Part shown: piece by piece, positions 8,866-17,363 of the stretch
Layout of the letters: each line of letters begins with the position of its first letter
Position numbering within the stretch: the first letter of the stretch is position 1
Assembly: GCF_900091495.1 (NCBI RefSeq)
Contig: NZ_LT607413.1
Location: 1,240,001 to 1,304,000, forward strand
From: Micromonospora echinospora
GTDB lineage: Bacteria; Actinomycetota; Actinomycetes; Mycobacteriales; Micromonosporaceae
Reading direction: 5' to 3'
DNA length: 64,000 bases
Position numbers and translations under genes: made by a program
The notes under the pieces: generated by a model
What the model saw: the letters and a program-made list of their open reading frames with translations, nothing else
What the model was told of the DNA's origin: nothing
Databases searched by the model: none

Positions 8866-9552
8866 ATGCCCGCACCCTCCATCCGCGCCCGGGTACGTGC
8901 CGAGATGATCGCCGAAATCAAGGCCGTCGCCCGTCGACATCTCGCCACCGACGGCGCCAACCTGTCGCTGCGCGCGGTGGCCCGGGAGATGGGCATGGTC
9001 TCCTCGGCGGTCTACCGCTACTTCCCCAGCCGGGACGAGCTGCTCACCGCGCTGATCATCGAGGCGTACGACGCGCTGGGCGCGGCGGTGGAGGCGGCCG
9101 ACACGGACCACGACCCGGCCGACCTCCGCGGACGCTGGACGGCCTGCTGCCGGGCGGCCCGGCACTGGGCGCTGGCCCACCCGGCCGAGTACGCGCTGCT
9201 CTACGGCAGCCCGGTGCCCGGGTACTCCGCCCCCGCCGACACCGTCGGACCGGCCCAGCGCCCGCCGGCCGCCCTGGTCGGCATTCTGCACGACGGGCTC
9301 GCCAGCGGACGGCTGAGCGCACCTCCGGACGAACTGCCCGAGCCGCTGCGAACCGACCTCGCCGAGGTCGGCGCGGCCCTGCAGACCAGGATGCCGGAGG
9401 CGCTGCTGGCCCGGGGCATGGCCGGCTGGACCCAGCTCTTCGGGCTGATCAGCTTCGAGATCTTCGGCCGGATCAACAACGCCCTGCCCCACCGGGACGA
9501 CTACTTCGACCACCAGATCACCCTGATGGCCGACCTGATCGGCCTCCCCTGA
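8866..9552 (+). CDS. TetR-family transcriptional repressor
   Basis: A 228-residue regulator with an N-terminal TetR helix-turn-helix (about 10-55: MIAEIKAVARRHLATDGANLSLRAVAREMGMVSSAVYRYFPSRDELL) quoted here by position; the recognition helix is VSSAVYRYF. The C-terminal part (WTACCRAARHWALAHPAEYALLYG) matches the WHG-type ligand domain seen in many actinobacterial TetR proteins. ATG 8866 is preferred because the DNA-binding domain begins at once; the longer frame runs through both operators. It probably represses itself and the divergent epimerase. Confidence 0.9.
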   Translation: MPAPSIRARVRAEMIAEIKAVARRHLATDGANLSLRAVAREMGMVSSAVYRYFPSRDELLTALIIEAYDALGAAVEAADTDHDPADLRGRWTACCRAARHWALAHPAEYALLYGSPVPGYSAPADTVGPAQRPPAALVGILHDGLASGRLSAPPDELPEPLRTDLAEVGAALQTRMPEALLARGMAGWTQLFGLISFEIFGRINNALPHRDDYFDHQITLMADLIGLP

Positions 9553-9566
9553 CCAGGGGTGGAGCG

Positions 9567-10535
9567 TCAGGTGCCGTCGGAGGAGTGACCGGGGAAGAGG
9601 TGCGCCGCCGGGTCGATCGCCACCGCCGCGTTGTTCACCGCCGTGGCCGCCTCGCCGAAGCCGGTGGCGATCAGCCGGACCTTGCCGGGGTACTCGGTGA
9701 TGTCCCCGGCGGCGTAGACCCGGGGCAGGTTGGTGGCCATCGCGCTGTCGACCACGATGTGCCGCCGGTCCAGCCGCAACCCCCAGTCGACGAGGGGCCC
9801 CAGGTCGGCGGTGAAGCCGAGCGCGGCGATCACCGCGTCCGCCGGCATGGTCTCGGCGACCCCGCCGCGCACGGCGACGTCAACGCCGGTCACCACGGTG
9901 TCCCCGTGCAGCTTGGTGACTTCGGCGTTGACCACGATCCGGACCGGCAGTTCACGGACCCGGGCCACGGTGGCGGCATGCGCGCGGAACCGCTCCCGCC
10001 GGTGCACCAGGGTCACCGAACGGGCCAGCGGGGCCAGCGCTGCCGCCCAGTCGAAGGCGGAGTCACCGCCACCGACGATGAGCACGTCCCGGCCGGCCAG
10101 GTCGGTCGGTTGCGGAACGAAGTAGACCAGCCCGGTGCCGACGAAGCCCACGGCGGCCGGGAGCGGACGCGGGGTGAAGCTGCCCAGCCCACCGGTGATG
10201 ATCACCGCGCCGCAGTGCAGCCGTTCGCCGCCGACGAGGGTGAGCACGGGCTTGCCGTCCTGGTGTTCCAGGTGCTCGGCACGGACGCCGAGCAGGTACT
10301 CGGGTGTCGCGGTGGCCGCTTGCGCGACCAGGTTGGCGACCAGGTCCCGCCCCTTGATCGCGGGAAACCCGGCGATGTCGTAGATCATCTTCTCCGGATA
10401 CATCGCCGCGATCTGCCCGCCCGGCTCGGGCAGGGCGTCGACGACGGCCACCGACAGTCCCCGGAACCCGGCGTAGTAGGCGGCGAAGAGGCCGGACGGA
10501 CCGGCCCCGATTATGGCGACATCGACCTCTCGCAT
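9567..10535 (-). CDS. Thioredoxin-reductase-type ferredoxin--NADP(+) reductase
   Basis: A 322-residue flavoprotein with an FAD-binding motif at the N-terminus (AIIGAGPSGLFAAYYAG), an NADP-binding motif in the middle (VLIVGGGDSAFDWA) and a second FAD contact near the end (VYAAGDITEYPGKVRLIATGFGEAA). The CxxC redox pair of thioredoxin reductase is absent, which separates it from TrxB and fits FNRs of the YumC type. It would pass electrons between NADPH and ferredoxin for P450s or biosynthetic enzymes. No partner ferredoxin is next to it. Confidence 0.88.
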   Translation of the reverse strand: MREVDVAIIGAGPSGLFAAYYAGFRGLSVAVVDALPEPGGQIAAMYPEKMIYDIAGFPAIKGRDLVANLVAQAATATPEYLLGVRAEHLEHQDGKPVLTLVGGERLHCGAVIITGGLGSFTPRPLPAAVGFVGTGLVYFVPQPTDLAGRDVLIVGGGDSAFDWAAALAPLARSVTLVHRRERFRAHAATVARVRELPVRIVVNAEVTKLHGDTVVTGVDVAVRGGVAETMPADAVIAALGFTADLGPLVDWGLRLDRRHIVVDSAMATNLPRVYAAGDITEYPGKVRLIATGFGEAATAVNNAAVAIDPAAHLFPGHSSDGT

Positions 10536-10631
10536 CCGCGTACCGTCACTCTCCGCCCGGGGATCAACACATGCCGATTCAGACGGTAGGGGCGACGGTT
10601 GCGCTGAGCAAGCACCTCCCGTACGGAACGT

Positions 10632-11273
10632 TCACGAGGTGGTGAGCGGATATCCCGCGTCGACCCCGGGCCGACGGCGGAAGAGCACTGCGGCGAGCAC
10701 TCCGCCGACCAACCCGAACAGGTGCCCCTGCCAGGAGATTCGCTCGTCGGTGGGGAGGATGCCGACCAACTGCCAGCCGTAGAGGAGGCCGACCAGGAGC
10801 ACGACGGCGAAGTTCCACCATGTGCGCTCCACCACACCCCGGGTGAGCAACAGGCCGAGGTACCCGAAGATCACTCCGCTGGCGCCGACCACGATCGAGT
10901 TGGGCGATCCGGTGAACCAGACGCCCAGACCGCTGACCAGGATGATCACCAGTGTCGACCAGAGGAAGCGGCGGACCCCGGCGGCGAGCACGAAGGTGCC
11001 GAGCAGGATCAGCGGGATGCTGTTGCTGTAGAGGTGGTCGAAGCCGTGGTGGAGGAAGGGCGAGAAGAAGACGCCGTCCAGCCCGTCGATGCGCTTGGGG
11101 ATGATCCCGGCGGCCGGGTCGAAGCCGGCGCCCAGCCAGACATCCAGCGCCTCGACGAGGAAGAGCACCGGTACCACCGCGCACATGGCGACGAAGGCCC
11201 GGCCCAGCGAGGCGTAGAACGCCTCACTGCCGAACCGGTTGGGGTCGCCCGACGAGCCGCCGTCGAAAGTCAC
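10632..11273 (-). CDS. Rhomboid-family intramembrane serine protease
   Basis: A 213-residue polytopic membrane protein with the rhomboid catalytic features: HHGFDHLYSNS (structural His and Asn, about 76-86), GASGVIFG with the nucleophile Ser (about 132), and QGHLFG with the catalytic His (about 184). It would cleave membrane-spanning substrates. GTG 11273 (MTFDGGSSGD) is chosen; a TTG two codons earlier also keeps the frame open. The TAGCTA stretch just upstream is a possible weak -10 box. It lies in its own unit before a lytic protein gene. Confidence 0.9.
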   Translation of the reverse strand: MTFDGGSSGDPNRFGSEAFYASLGRAFVAMCAVVPVLFLVEALDVWLGAGFDPAAGIIPKRIDGLDGVFFSPFLHHGFDHLYSNSIPLILLGTFVLAAGVRRFLWSTLVIILVSGLGVWFTGSPNSIVVGASGVIFGYLGLLLTRGVVERTWWNFAVVLLVGLLYGWQLVGILPTDERISWQGHLFGLVGGVLAAVLFRRRPGVDAGYPLTTS

Positions 11274-11355
11274 CCACAAGTAGCTATCAGCTCTGACGGC
11301 GGACCGCCACCCACACCTGCCCGTCGGGCTGCGGATTCACCCTCCGCGCAGACGA

Positions 11356-11392
11356 CGGCGGGGATGGGTGACAGCGCCACCCATCCCCGCCG
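11356..11392 (-). terminator. 15-bp perfect hairpin terminator
   Basis: Perfect 15-base arms (11356-11370 and 11378-11392) with a seven-base loop, 16 bases past the stop of the lytic transglycosylase-like gene. Confidence 0.85.
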
Positions 11393-11408
11393 GATCAGTT
11401 CCGGGCGA

Positions 11409-12107
11409 TCAGTACCAGCCGGTGTCCTGGGAGTGCGCCCAGGCCTTGCACGGGGTGCCGTACCGGCCCTTGATGTAGCCGAGGCCCCACTCGATCTGGG
11501 TGGCCGGGTTGGTCCGCCAGTCGTCGCCGACCGAGCCCATCTTGCTGCCCGGCAGCGCCTGCGGGATCCCGTACGCGCCGGAGGAGGGATTCTCGGCCTT
11601 GTGGTTCCAGCCGCTCTCCTTCTTCCAGAGCCGGTCCAGGCAGGGCATCTGGTCGATGCCGAACCCGGAGTTGAGCAGCATGGCGCAGCCGGTCTTCCGG
11701 TTCCCGCTGTACTCGTTGCACGAGGCCGGGATCGGGCCGTCGTACGGTTTGGAGGCAGCCTTCTCCGCCGCCTCCTTGGCGGCCTCCTCGGCCTCCGCCT
11801 TGGCCTTCGCCTCGGCCTCGCGCTTCTTGCGGGCCGCACGCTCGGCGGCGGCCTTACGGGCGGCCATCTCGGCGGCGGCCTCGGCCCGCTGCGCGTGCAG
11901 CAGTTCGGTCTGGTACCTGGCGGACTCGACGACGTGCTCGGTCTGCACGTACCGCGACTGCTCAATCTCGACCTGGCCGACCTGCGCGGTCGGGTCCGAT
12001 GGCCGGGTCTGGCGGTCTTCGCCCAAGTAGAAGCCGCCGGCGACGCCCACGGAGAGCAACGCGACGGCGGCGGTTCGGGCACCCAACCGGCTCCACAGCC
12101 GACTCAC
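11409..12107 (-). CDS. Secreted lytic transglycosylase-like cell-wall protein
   Basis: A 232-residue exported protein. An N-terminal hydrophobic segment (about 11-28) acts as signal or anchor. A long Ala/Glu/Lys/Arg coiled coil (about 70-115) follows, then a C-terminal lysozyme-like domain with CLDRLWKKESGWNHKAENPSSGAYGIPQ cited by position (about 153-180). The Glu of KESGWN is the expected catalytic residue. The ending resembles the aggregation-promoting factor and Rpf/SLT-like domains that cut peptidoglycan. The start is GTG with AAGGGA upstream. The 276-base leader holds a Crp-like site and a palindrome. Confidence 0.85.
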   Translation of the reverse strand: MSRLWSRLGARTAAVALLSVGVAGGFYLGEDRQTRPSDPTAQVGQVEIEQSRYVQTEHVVESARYQTELLHAQRAEAAAEMAARKAAAERAARKKREAEAKAKAEAEEAAKEAAEKAASKPYDGPIPASCNEYSGNRKTGCAMLLNSGFGIDQMPCLDRLWKKESGWNHKAENPSSGAYGIPQALPGSKMGSVGDDWRTNPATQIEWGLGYIKGRYGTPCKAWAHSQDTGWY

Positions 12108-12332
12108 GAAGAGGTCCCTTCATCGGGGGCAAGGACACGGCGCGGCCGATCCCGGTCAGCACCGGGCGGACCCGCGCCGTGAGCGCCCCGACCGTGCCGG
12201 TCACCGCCGGCACCGTGGGCCGGTGACTCCCGGCCCCTGTGACGAATGACCACCAACGATCTTTCTGGTGCGCGGGCGCTCGTGGGACACCATCGCGCAC
12301 CATGGGACCGTTGGGAAACCACACGCCGCAAA

Positions 12333-12361
12333 TGTGACCTGCGCCACTATGCAAATAGTGG
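12333..12361 (-). promoter_or_regulatory. Crp-like half-matched site overlapping a perfect palindrome
   Basis: TGTGA-N6-CCACT (12333-12348) resembles the actinobacterial Crp site TGTGA-N6-TCACA. It overlaps CCACTAT-GCAA-ATAGTGG (12344-12361), a perfect 7-bp inverted repeat in an unusually AT-rich patch. Both lie about 230 bases upstream of the lytic gene and just past the phoH2 stop. The palindrome could instead be part of the phoH2 terminator. Confidence 0.35.
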
Positions 12362-12383
12362 TAAAAACGGGCCTAAGCGACAG

Positions 12384-13790
12384 TCAGAGCGGGATGTCCT
12401 CCAGGAGATCGGTCACCATCGCCGCGATCGGCGACCGTTCCGAACGGCTGAGCGTGACGTGCGCGAAGAGGGGATGCCCCTTCAGGGCCTCGATGACGGC
12501 GGTCACCCCGTCGTGCCGCCCCACCCGGAGGTTGTCCCGCTGGGCGACGTCGTGGGTGAGCACCACCCGGGAGCCCTGGCCGATCCGGGACAGGACGGTG
12601 AGCAGCACCCCCCGCTCCAGCGACTGCGCCTCGTCCACGATGACGAACGCGTCGTGCAGGCTCCGACCCCGGATGTGGGTCAGCGGCAGCACCTCCAACA
12701 TGCCCCGGGAGGTGACCTCCTCCAGCACGTTCTCGTGCACCACGGCGCCCAGGGTGTCGAAGACCGCCTGGGCCCAGGGCGACATCTTCTCCGCCTCCGA
12801 GCCGGGCAGATAGCCCAGTTCCTGGCCGCCCACGGCGTAGAGCGGACGGAAGACGACCACCTTCCGGTGCCGGCGGCGTTCCATCACCGCCTCCAGGCCG
12901 GCGCAGAGCGCCAGGGCGGACTTCCCGGTGCCCGCCCGACCGCCGAGCGAGACGATCCCCACCGACTCGTCGAGCAGCAGGTCCAGGGCGATCCGCTGCT
13001 CCGCCGAACGCCCGCGCAGGCCGAACGCCTCCCGGTCGCCCCGGACCAGCCGGACGGTCTTGTCCGGCTGGACCCGCGCCAGGGCCGAGCCGTTGCCCGA
13101 GTGCAGCACCAGGCCGGTGTGGCAGGGCAGCCCGGCCGCGCCGTCCAGGTCGAGCGTCTCGCCGCCGTACAGCTGACCGACCTGTTCCTCGGCGACCTCC
13201 AGCTCGGCCATGCCCGTCCAGGTCGGATCGCTCGCCTGGCCGTGCCGGTACTCGTCGGCGCGCAGCCCGACGGCGGCGGCCTTGACCCGCAGCGGCATGT
13301 CCTTGCTGACCAGCGTCACCCGCCGCCCCTCGGCGGCCAGGTTGAGCGCCACGGCGAGGATCCGGGCGTCGTTGGACTCGGTGCGGAACCCGGGCGGAAG
13401 CACCCGGTCGTCGGTGTGGTTCAACTCCACCCGCAGCGTGCCGCCCTCGTCGTTGGCGGTCACCGGATGGTCCAGCCGGCCGTGGGTGATCCGCAGTTCG
13501 TCGAGCATGCGGAGCGACTGCCGGGCGAACCAGCCGAGTTCCGGATGGTGTCGCTTGCCCTCCAACTCGGAGATCACCACGAGGGGGAGGACCACCTCGT
13601 GCTCGGCGAACCGGTGGAACGCCGCAGGGTCCGAGAGCAGAACCGAGGTGTCCAGGACGAAGACCTCTGGTCGGGGCTCCCCGGGCTCGGCGGGCGCCGT
13701 CGCCGCACGGCGGCTCCGGGACGTCCGGCGGGTGGTCGTGGTCGCGGCCGGGGTCTGATCGCCACCGGCGGGGGTACGACGAGTCGTCAC
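12384..13790 (-). CDS. phoH2: PhoH2: PIN nuclease fused to PhoH ATPase/helicase
   Basis: A 468-residue fusion. The N-terminal PIN domain (about 42-190) shows the acidic residues of LDTSVLL, ISELEG and SNDARIL, expected to bind Mg2+ for RNA cleavage. The C-terminal PhoH domain has Walker [10 protein letters not shown] (about 283-291) and Walker B VIVDEAQ. Mycobacterial PhoH2 is an RNA helicase-RNase, often treated as a toxin-like stress factor. GTG 13790 with GGAGCAGG upstream is preferred over GTG 13814. Gene order with glpX and the Z-prenyl synthase resembles M. tuberculosis (Rv1095). Confidence 0.92.
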   Translation of the reverse strand: MTTRRTPAGGDQTPAATTTTRRTSRSRRAATAPAEPGEPRPEVFVLDTSVLLSDPAAFHRFAEHEVVLPLVVISELEGKRHHPELGWFARQSLRMLDELRITHGRLDHPVTANDEGGTLRVELNHTDDRVLPPGFRTESNDARILAVALNLAAEGRRVTLVSKDMPLRVKAAAVGLRADEYRHGQASDPTWTGMAELEVAEEQVGQLYGGETLDLDGAAGLPCHTGLVLHSGNGSALARVQPDKTVRLVRGDREAFGLRGRSAEQRIALDLLLDESVGIVSLGGRAGTGKSALALCAGLEAVMERRRHRKVVVFRPLYAVGGQELGYLPGSEAEKMSPWAQAVFDTLGAVVHENVLEEVTSRGMLEVLPLTHIRGRSLHDAFVIVDEAQSLERGVLLTVLSRIGQGSRVVLTHDVAQRDNLRVGRHDGVTAVIEALKGHPLFAHVTLSRSERSPIAAMVTDLLEDIPL

Positions 13791-14250
13791 AGGCCTGCTC
13801 CGACGGATGGGCACCCGCCACCCGCGTTCCGCCTCCTCCGGTGCCCGGGGACACGGGGTCGGATGCGGGCCCCGTGCGCGAGGTCGCAGATCCGGGCTGG
13901 CCGGCTGGCCCGGGAGAACCCCGCGCCATGACTAGACGCTAGCGTCGCCGCGCCCGTTCCGGCTAGAGGCGAAGATGGATCTCAATCGAGCAGTGCACGA
14001 ACATCCTGTTCGACCGGTATGTCGACGGCGTCGACGGCCACCGGAGCGGCCTCGGCGGGAGACCGGGGAAGACCCCGTGGCACCCACCCCGGGACGGGCT
14101 GTGGGCACGCGCCTCCGGGGACGCCGGCCGGGATGTGTGCCCCCTGCGCGCACCCCGGCCGGCCCCGGTCCCGCGCCCCGGGGACGGGACGCGGGTCCAC
14201 GACGCGTCGCGGGCGACGCGCCGGGTCCGCCGGGCGGCGGTCTCGTCGGC
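13791..14250. other. 460-base stretch with no supported gene
   Basis: Open frames exist on both strands but show no recognisable domain or consistent codon pattern. A minus-strand frame ends PVEQDVRALLD at 13982 with more moderate third-position GC than real genes here; it could be a short unknown gene or chance. Promoters for phoH2 should lie at the left end. Confidence 0.4.
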
Positions 14251-14691
14251 TCAGCCGTGCCGGCCGGCCAGCGTCCCGGTCGGGTACCGTCCGCCGACGG
14301 TCACGGTCGACTGGCCCGCGCCGACGGTCACGGTGGATCGGCCGACGCCGACCGCCACGCCCGGCTGACGTCCTCGGGGGTGCGGCTCGGCCGCGACCCC
14401 CCGGGTGGTTCCGCCCGCCGCGAACGCCGAGCCGGTGTACGTGGTGCCCGTCCGGGTGACCGGCACACCGGCCCGGACGGCGGGACCGGACGGGACGGCC
14501 AGTGCCGAGGCGAGGGCCACCTGCGCCTCCCGGCGCCTGCGGTTCCACGCGCCCCGGTCCCCGTCGAAGTAGCCCTGGCGGTAGCCGAACCGGTACCCGA
14601 TCCGGTAACTGAGCTGGCCGTGCAGCCGTCCGGCCGCGTAGCTGGTCGAACCGAGCAGCAGGACCAGGAAGACCGCGAAGAAGGGGCTCAT
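14251..14691 (-). CDS. Small single-pass membrane protein with repetitive tail
   Basis: A 146-residue protein with an N-terminal membrane helix (about 3-20, FFAVFLVLLLGSTSYAAG) and then a Tyr/Gly/Arg-rich stretch (SYRIGYRFGYRQGYFDGDRG). The C-terminal half is low complexity with a near repeat of STVTVG (about 115-135). It begins at ATG 14691, overlapping by four bases the stop of a 14-codon frame that itself overlaps the gene upstream, so translation of the three may be coupled. I do not recognise it. Confidence 0.55.
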   Translation of the reverse strand: MSPFFAVFLVLLLGSTSYAAGRLHGQLSYRIGYRFGYRQGYFDGDRGAWNRRRREAQVALASALAVPSGPAVRAGVPVTRTGTTYTGSAFAAGGTTRGVAAEPHPRGRQPGVAVGVGRSTVTVGAGQSTVTVGGRYPTGTLAGRHG

Positions 14692-14732
14692 CCGGCGGCT
14701 CCGGCGTCACTCGGGCCGGGGCGGGACGTCAT
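14688..14732 (-). CDS. Possible 14-residue translational-coupling peptide
   Basis: The frame MTSRPGPSDAGAAG starts inside the stop of the upstream gene (ATGA) and its own stop overlaps the next start (ATGA). GGAGGAG lies at a proper distance before its ATG. It exactly bridges the two genes, but a frame this short could be chance. Confidence 0.3.
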   Translation of the reverse strand: MTSRPGPSDAGAAG

Positions 14733-15073
14733 CGCTCCTCCGGTCCGGGCCGGGTGGGATCGGCGACGAGCAGCCGGTCCAGGTCGTCGGTGCCGACCTC
14801 CTCGACCAGTTCGACGCTGATCCGGCAGCCGTCGAGGAGGACCTCCGCCACCGAGGTGCGCCGGATCTCGCCTCCGGCGTCGTAGACCCGGACGCTCAAC
14901 TCCGGGCAGCCGAGGTGCGCACGCCAGGCGTCCCACTCGACGCGATCGGCCACGTTCAGCGAGACGTGCCGGCTCCCTCGGGCGAGGTAGAGGCGCCACG
15001 GGGCACTCAGACCCGCGGCCACTCCCTCCGCCACCAGGCCGAACGCCTGGGCACGGGTTGCGAGTTCAGTCAC
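14729..15073 (-). CDS. Conserved-looking small protein of unknown function
   Basis: A 114-residue soluble protein starting MTELATRAQAFGLVAEG. It has a central WRLYLARGSRHVSLNVADRVEWDAWRAHLG stretch (about 27-55, cited by position) and an acidic end (VELVEEVGTDDLDRLL). No catalytic motif is visible. GTG 15073 has GGGAGG just upstream, whereas the longer frame crosses the promoter region of the divergent XRE regulator. It is probably cotranscribed with the small membrane protein downstream and may be controlled by that regulator. Confidence 0.6.
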   Translation of the reverse strand: MTELATRAQAFGLVAEGVAAGLSAPWRLYLARGSRHVSLNVADRVEWDAWRAHLGCPELSVRVYDAGGEIRRTSVAEVLLDGCRISVELVEEVGTDDLDRLLVADPTRPGPEER

Positions 15074-15241
15074 CACACCTCCCTCGTACCTGGTGCGCGG
15101 CCCCTCCGGGACAGGCCATCCCGGGCACGCCGCACACCGCAAATTGTCCCATGGGCGTGACAGTAGCAGCTCCCGGTGCTTTTGGGACCACACTCGGTGA
15201 TCGATCGTTCGCCCACGTCGGAGCACCTGGGAGCACCCCGC

Positions 15242-15255
15242 TCGACAGCTGTCGA
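15242..15255. promoter_or_regulatory. Perfect 14-bp palindrome between divergent genes
   Basis: TCGACAGCTGTCGA is its own reverse complement. It lies 12 bases from a second palindrome and upstream of the XRE regulator gene, so it may be a second operator or a site for another factor. Confidence 0.45.
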
Positions 15256-15267
15256 ATGCGAAGAGGA

Positions 15268-15285
15268 TGTCACATACACGTGACA
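15268..15285. promoter_or_regulatory. Operator-like inverted repeat TGTCAC-N6-GTGACA
   Basis: A perfect 6-6-6 inverted repeat centred about 50 bases upstream of the -10 box of the XRE gene and in the divergent promoter region of the 114-residue gene. Confidence 0.6.
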
Positions 15286-15323
15286 AGAGCGCGTCTCACG
15301 ACGACGCGGCAGACGGCCGGTCG

Positions 15324-15329
15324 TACCGT
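15324..15329 (+). promoter_or_regulatory. Leaderless -10 box of the XRE regulator
   Basis: TACCGT followed by six bases and GTG 15336. This box decides the start against an upstream ATG at 15267, which would lie within the operator. Confidence 0.6.
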
Positions 15330-15335
15330 CGTCGG

Positions 15336-15773
15336 GTGACCCACGCCCATGCGCGCAAGATCGAATTCGCCGACTTCGTGCGTCGGGCGCTCGACGACGC
15401 GCGGACGGCCCGGGCCTGGAGCGGCACCGAGGTGTCCCGCCGGACGGGCGTCTCCCGGCAGACCATCAACCGGTGGGTCCGGGGCGACTGGAGCAGTGAC
15501 CCCGAGGCCGCACGGGTGGTCTCCTTCTGCGAGGGGCTCGGGCTGGACCCGGCGGGGGCCTTCGCCGCCCTCGGCTGGGACCGGACCGGCCCGGCCCGTC
15601 GCCGGCCGGAGACCCCGCCGATGGACCCGGACGTCGAGGCGCTGCTACGCCGCCTGGTCGATCCCGGCGTCTCGGATCTTGAGAAGTTCCACATCCGAGA
15701 AACCGTTCGATACCTCGCTTATCGCCCCATACTTCCCAACAACACCCGCGATCCGGACAAACAAGCCGGCTAG
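15336..15773 (+). CDS. XRE-type helix-turn-helix regulator
   Basis: A 145-residue protein with a lambda-repressor-like DNA-binding domain (about 9-72). The helix-turn-helix is WSGTEVSRRTGVSRQTINRW, and the domain ends GLGLDPAGAFAALGW. The C-terminal part (MDPDVEALLRRLVDPGVSD) ends with a short helix that may dimerise. The last 40 codons (about 15690-15770) are distinctly less GC-rich than the rest. It is divergent from two small unknown genes, with two palindromes between; self-regulation is likely. Confidence 0.85.
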   Translation: MTHAHARKIEFADFVRRALDDARTARAWSGTEVSRRTGVSRQTINRWVRGDWSSDPEAARVVSFCEGLGLDPAGAFAALGWDRTGPARRRPETPPMDPDVEALLRRLVDPGVSDLEKFHIRETVRYLAYRPILPNNTRDPDKQAG

Positions 15774-15933
15774 TTCCTCAGATGGCGAAAAGAACCCGGA
15801 CCGGGAAATCCCCGTTCCGCACCGGACGACGGGTTCGCGCGCTAGCGTCCCCCTAACTGCTTGGGCTCGTCGTCGGCGGGGGGACGGGACAAGGCCGAAC
15901 CCAGCCCTGCGGGACAGAAGGAGGGGTCTGTCC

Positions 15934-16287
15934 ATGACCCTGAAGTGGTTGGCAGTCCTGGTCGCGACCGTGTCCGTGACACTGTCCGTGACCGGCAACG
16001 TGGTGGTCGGCGCGATCGACGGCGGGCAGCTTCCCCTGGTCGTCAACCTGTTCGCGCTGACCACGGCCGGCACGGCGGTCGTGCTGGCGGTCCTCGCCGA
16101 GCTCTACGACCGGCTCAACGACCGGCTCACCGCGCTCACCGAGTTCCTGGTGGCCCGGCTCAACGACATCGAGGCGCACACCGGGGACCGGAACGCCGGT
16201 TTCGTCGAGGGCTACCTGCTCAGCCACGAGCGGGAGGCCACGGTGGTGCCGTTCGGGCGGCGCGGACGCGGGGCCGCCGAACGCTGA
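15934..16287 (+). CDS. Small two-helix membrane protein
   Basis: A 117-residue protein with two membrane helices (about 4-27 and 36-58) followed by a helical cytoplasmic part with LYDRLNDRLTALTEFLVARLNDIE, which may form a coiled coil (about 62-85). AAGGAGGGG at 15918-15926 fixes ATG 15934. No enzymatic motif is visible. It follows the XRE gene by 160 bases and precedes otsB. Function unknown. Confidence 0.7.
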   Translation: MTLKWLAVLVATVSVTLSVTGNVVVGAIDGGQLPLVVNLFALTTAGTAVVLAVLAELYDRLNDRLTALTEFLVARLNDIEAHTGDRNAGFVEGYLLSHEREATVVPFGRRGRGAAER

Positions 16288-16350
16288 GGACCGCGGGCCG
16301 GCGTTCCGGGAGAGCTTCTCGCGACCACGAATGTCCGGCCCTTCGAGGGG

Positions 16351-16356
16351 TACGCT
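16351..16356 (+). promoter_or_regulatory. Leaderless -10 box of otsB
   Basis: TACGCT followed by seven bases and GTG 16364. It favours this start over the in-frame ATG at 16331. Confidence 0.55.
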
Positions 16357-16363
16357 GACGCGC

Positions 16364-17188
16364 GTGCCGCCGTTGAATCTGGGCAACCAGGAGCCGAAGA
16401 GCCCGCTCGACGCCGCCCACGCGTGGGCCGCGACCGCCGAGCGGGCGGGAGAGTACGTCCTCTTCTTCGACTTCGACGGCACACTCGCCCCGGTCGACGA
16501 CGACCCCAACGCGGTCAAGCCCGCCCCGAAGGTCCTCGCCGCGCTCGAGGCGCTCGCCCCCGTCGTACGGCGGGTCGCGATCGTCTCCGCCCGCCCGGTC
16601 GAGTTCCTGCGTGACCACTTCGGCGGGCTCGTCGGCATCGACCTCTACGGCCTCTACGGGCTGGAGCACAGCCACTCCGGGGGCGAGACCGTCACCGAGC
16701 CGGCCGCCCTGCCCTGGGTGCCCACCATGGCCGAACTGGCCGACCTGGCCCGCGCCGAACTTCCCCCGGGCACCCTGGTCGAGTTCAAGCGGCTCTCCGT
16801 CGCCCTGCACTACCGCACCGCGCCGCACCTGGCCGAGGCGGTGGAGAGCTGGGGCCGGGCCCAGGCCGACCGGCTGGGGCTGCGGGTGCAGGCCGGTCGG
16901 ATGGTGCTGGAGCTCAAGCCCCCGGTCGACCGGGACAAGGGCATGGTGATCGACGAGGCGGTCCGCTCCGCCGCCGGGGCCTGGTACTTCGGCGACGACG
17001 TCTCCGACATCAAGGCGTTCACCGCGCTGCGCGCCCGGGCCGCCGCCGATCCCGAGTTCGTCGGGGTCTGCGTCGCGGTGGCCAACCCGGAGACCGGGCA
17101 GGAGGTCGCCCGGGCCGCCGACCTGACCATCGACTCCCCGTCCGCCCTCGGCGACTTCCTCAGCGACGCCGCCGCCCGGCTGCGCTGA
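16364..17188 (+). CDS. otsB: Trehalose-6-phosphate phosphatase
   Basis: A 274-residue HAD-superfamily phosphatase that makes trehalose from trehalose-6-phosphate. The catalytic motif DFDGTLAPV is at about 36-44, motif II lies in VAIVSARP, and the acidic motif is WYFGDDVSDIKAF near the end. LYGLYGLEH and LVEFKRLSVALHYR fit the OtsB cap. The partner synthase otsA is not adjacent. The start follows from the -10 box; ATG 16331 is an alternative adding 11 residues. It is convergent with the lectin gene, with a hairpin between. Confidence 0.93.
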   Translation: MPPLNLGNQEPKSPLDAAHAWAATAERAGEYVLFFDFDGTLAPVDDDPNAVKPAPKVLAALEALAPVVRRVAIVSARPVEFLRDHFGGLVGIDLYGLYGLEHSHSGGETVTEPAALPWVPTMAELADLARAELPPGTLVEFKRLSVALHYRTAPHLAEAVESWGRAQADRLGLRVQAGRMVLELKPPVDRDKGMVIDEAVRSAAGAWYFGDDVSDIKAFTALRARAAADPEFVGVCVAVANPETGQEVARAADLTIDSPSALGDFLSDAAARLR

Positions 17189-17309
17189 CCGGTCCGGCCC
17201 GCCGGGCGGTCGGTCCGCCTACTACGGCCAGGACGCCGAGAAGGGGACCGGTCCAGCTCGCCCGGGCGGTCGCCATCGGCGCTTCCGCGCGGCCGGACCG
17301 GACGCGAGG

Positions 17310-17340
17310 GGATCCCCCGCCCGGGGTGGGCGGAGGATCC
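17310..17340. terminator. Convergent-gene hairpin terminator
   Basis: Arms of 13 bases (17310-17322 and 17328-17340), with one mismatch and a five-base loop, lie between otsB and the convergent lectin gene. Confidence 0.7.
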
Positions 17341-17363
17341 CGGTCAGCAGATCCCGGCGACGG

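Noticed and set aside
7749..10589. Plus-strand 946-codon open frame
   Set aside because: It is a shadow of the epimerase, tetR and ferredoxin reductase genes, with no domain or start signal.
12108..12383. Possible c-di-AMP (ydaO) riboswitch before the lytic gene
   Set aside because: Actinobacterial lytic genes often carry one, but the conserved ydaO motifs were not found in this 276-base leader by eye; a covariance search would settle it.
13982..14250. Short minus-strand gene ending PVEQDVRALLD
   Set aside because: No start signal or domain, and its only continuous frame extends as a shadow of the membrane protein gene.
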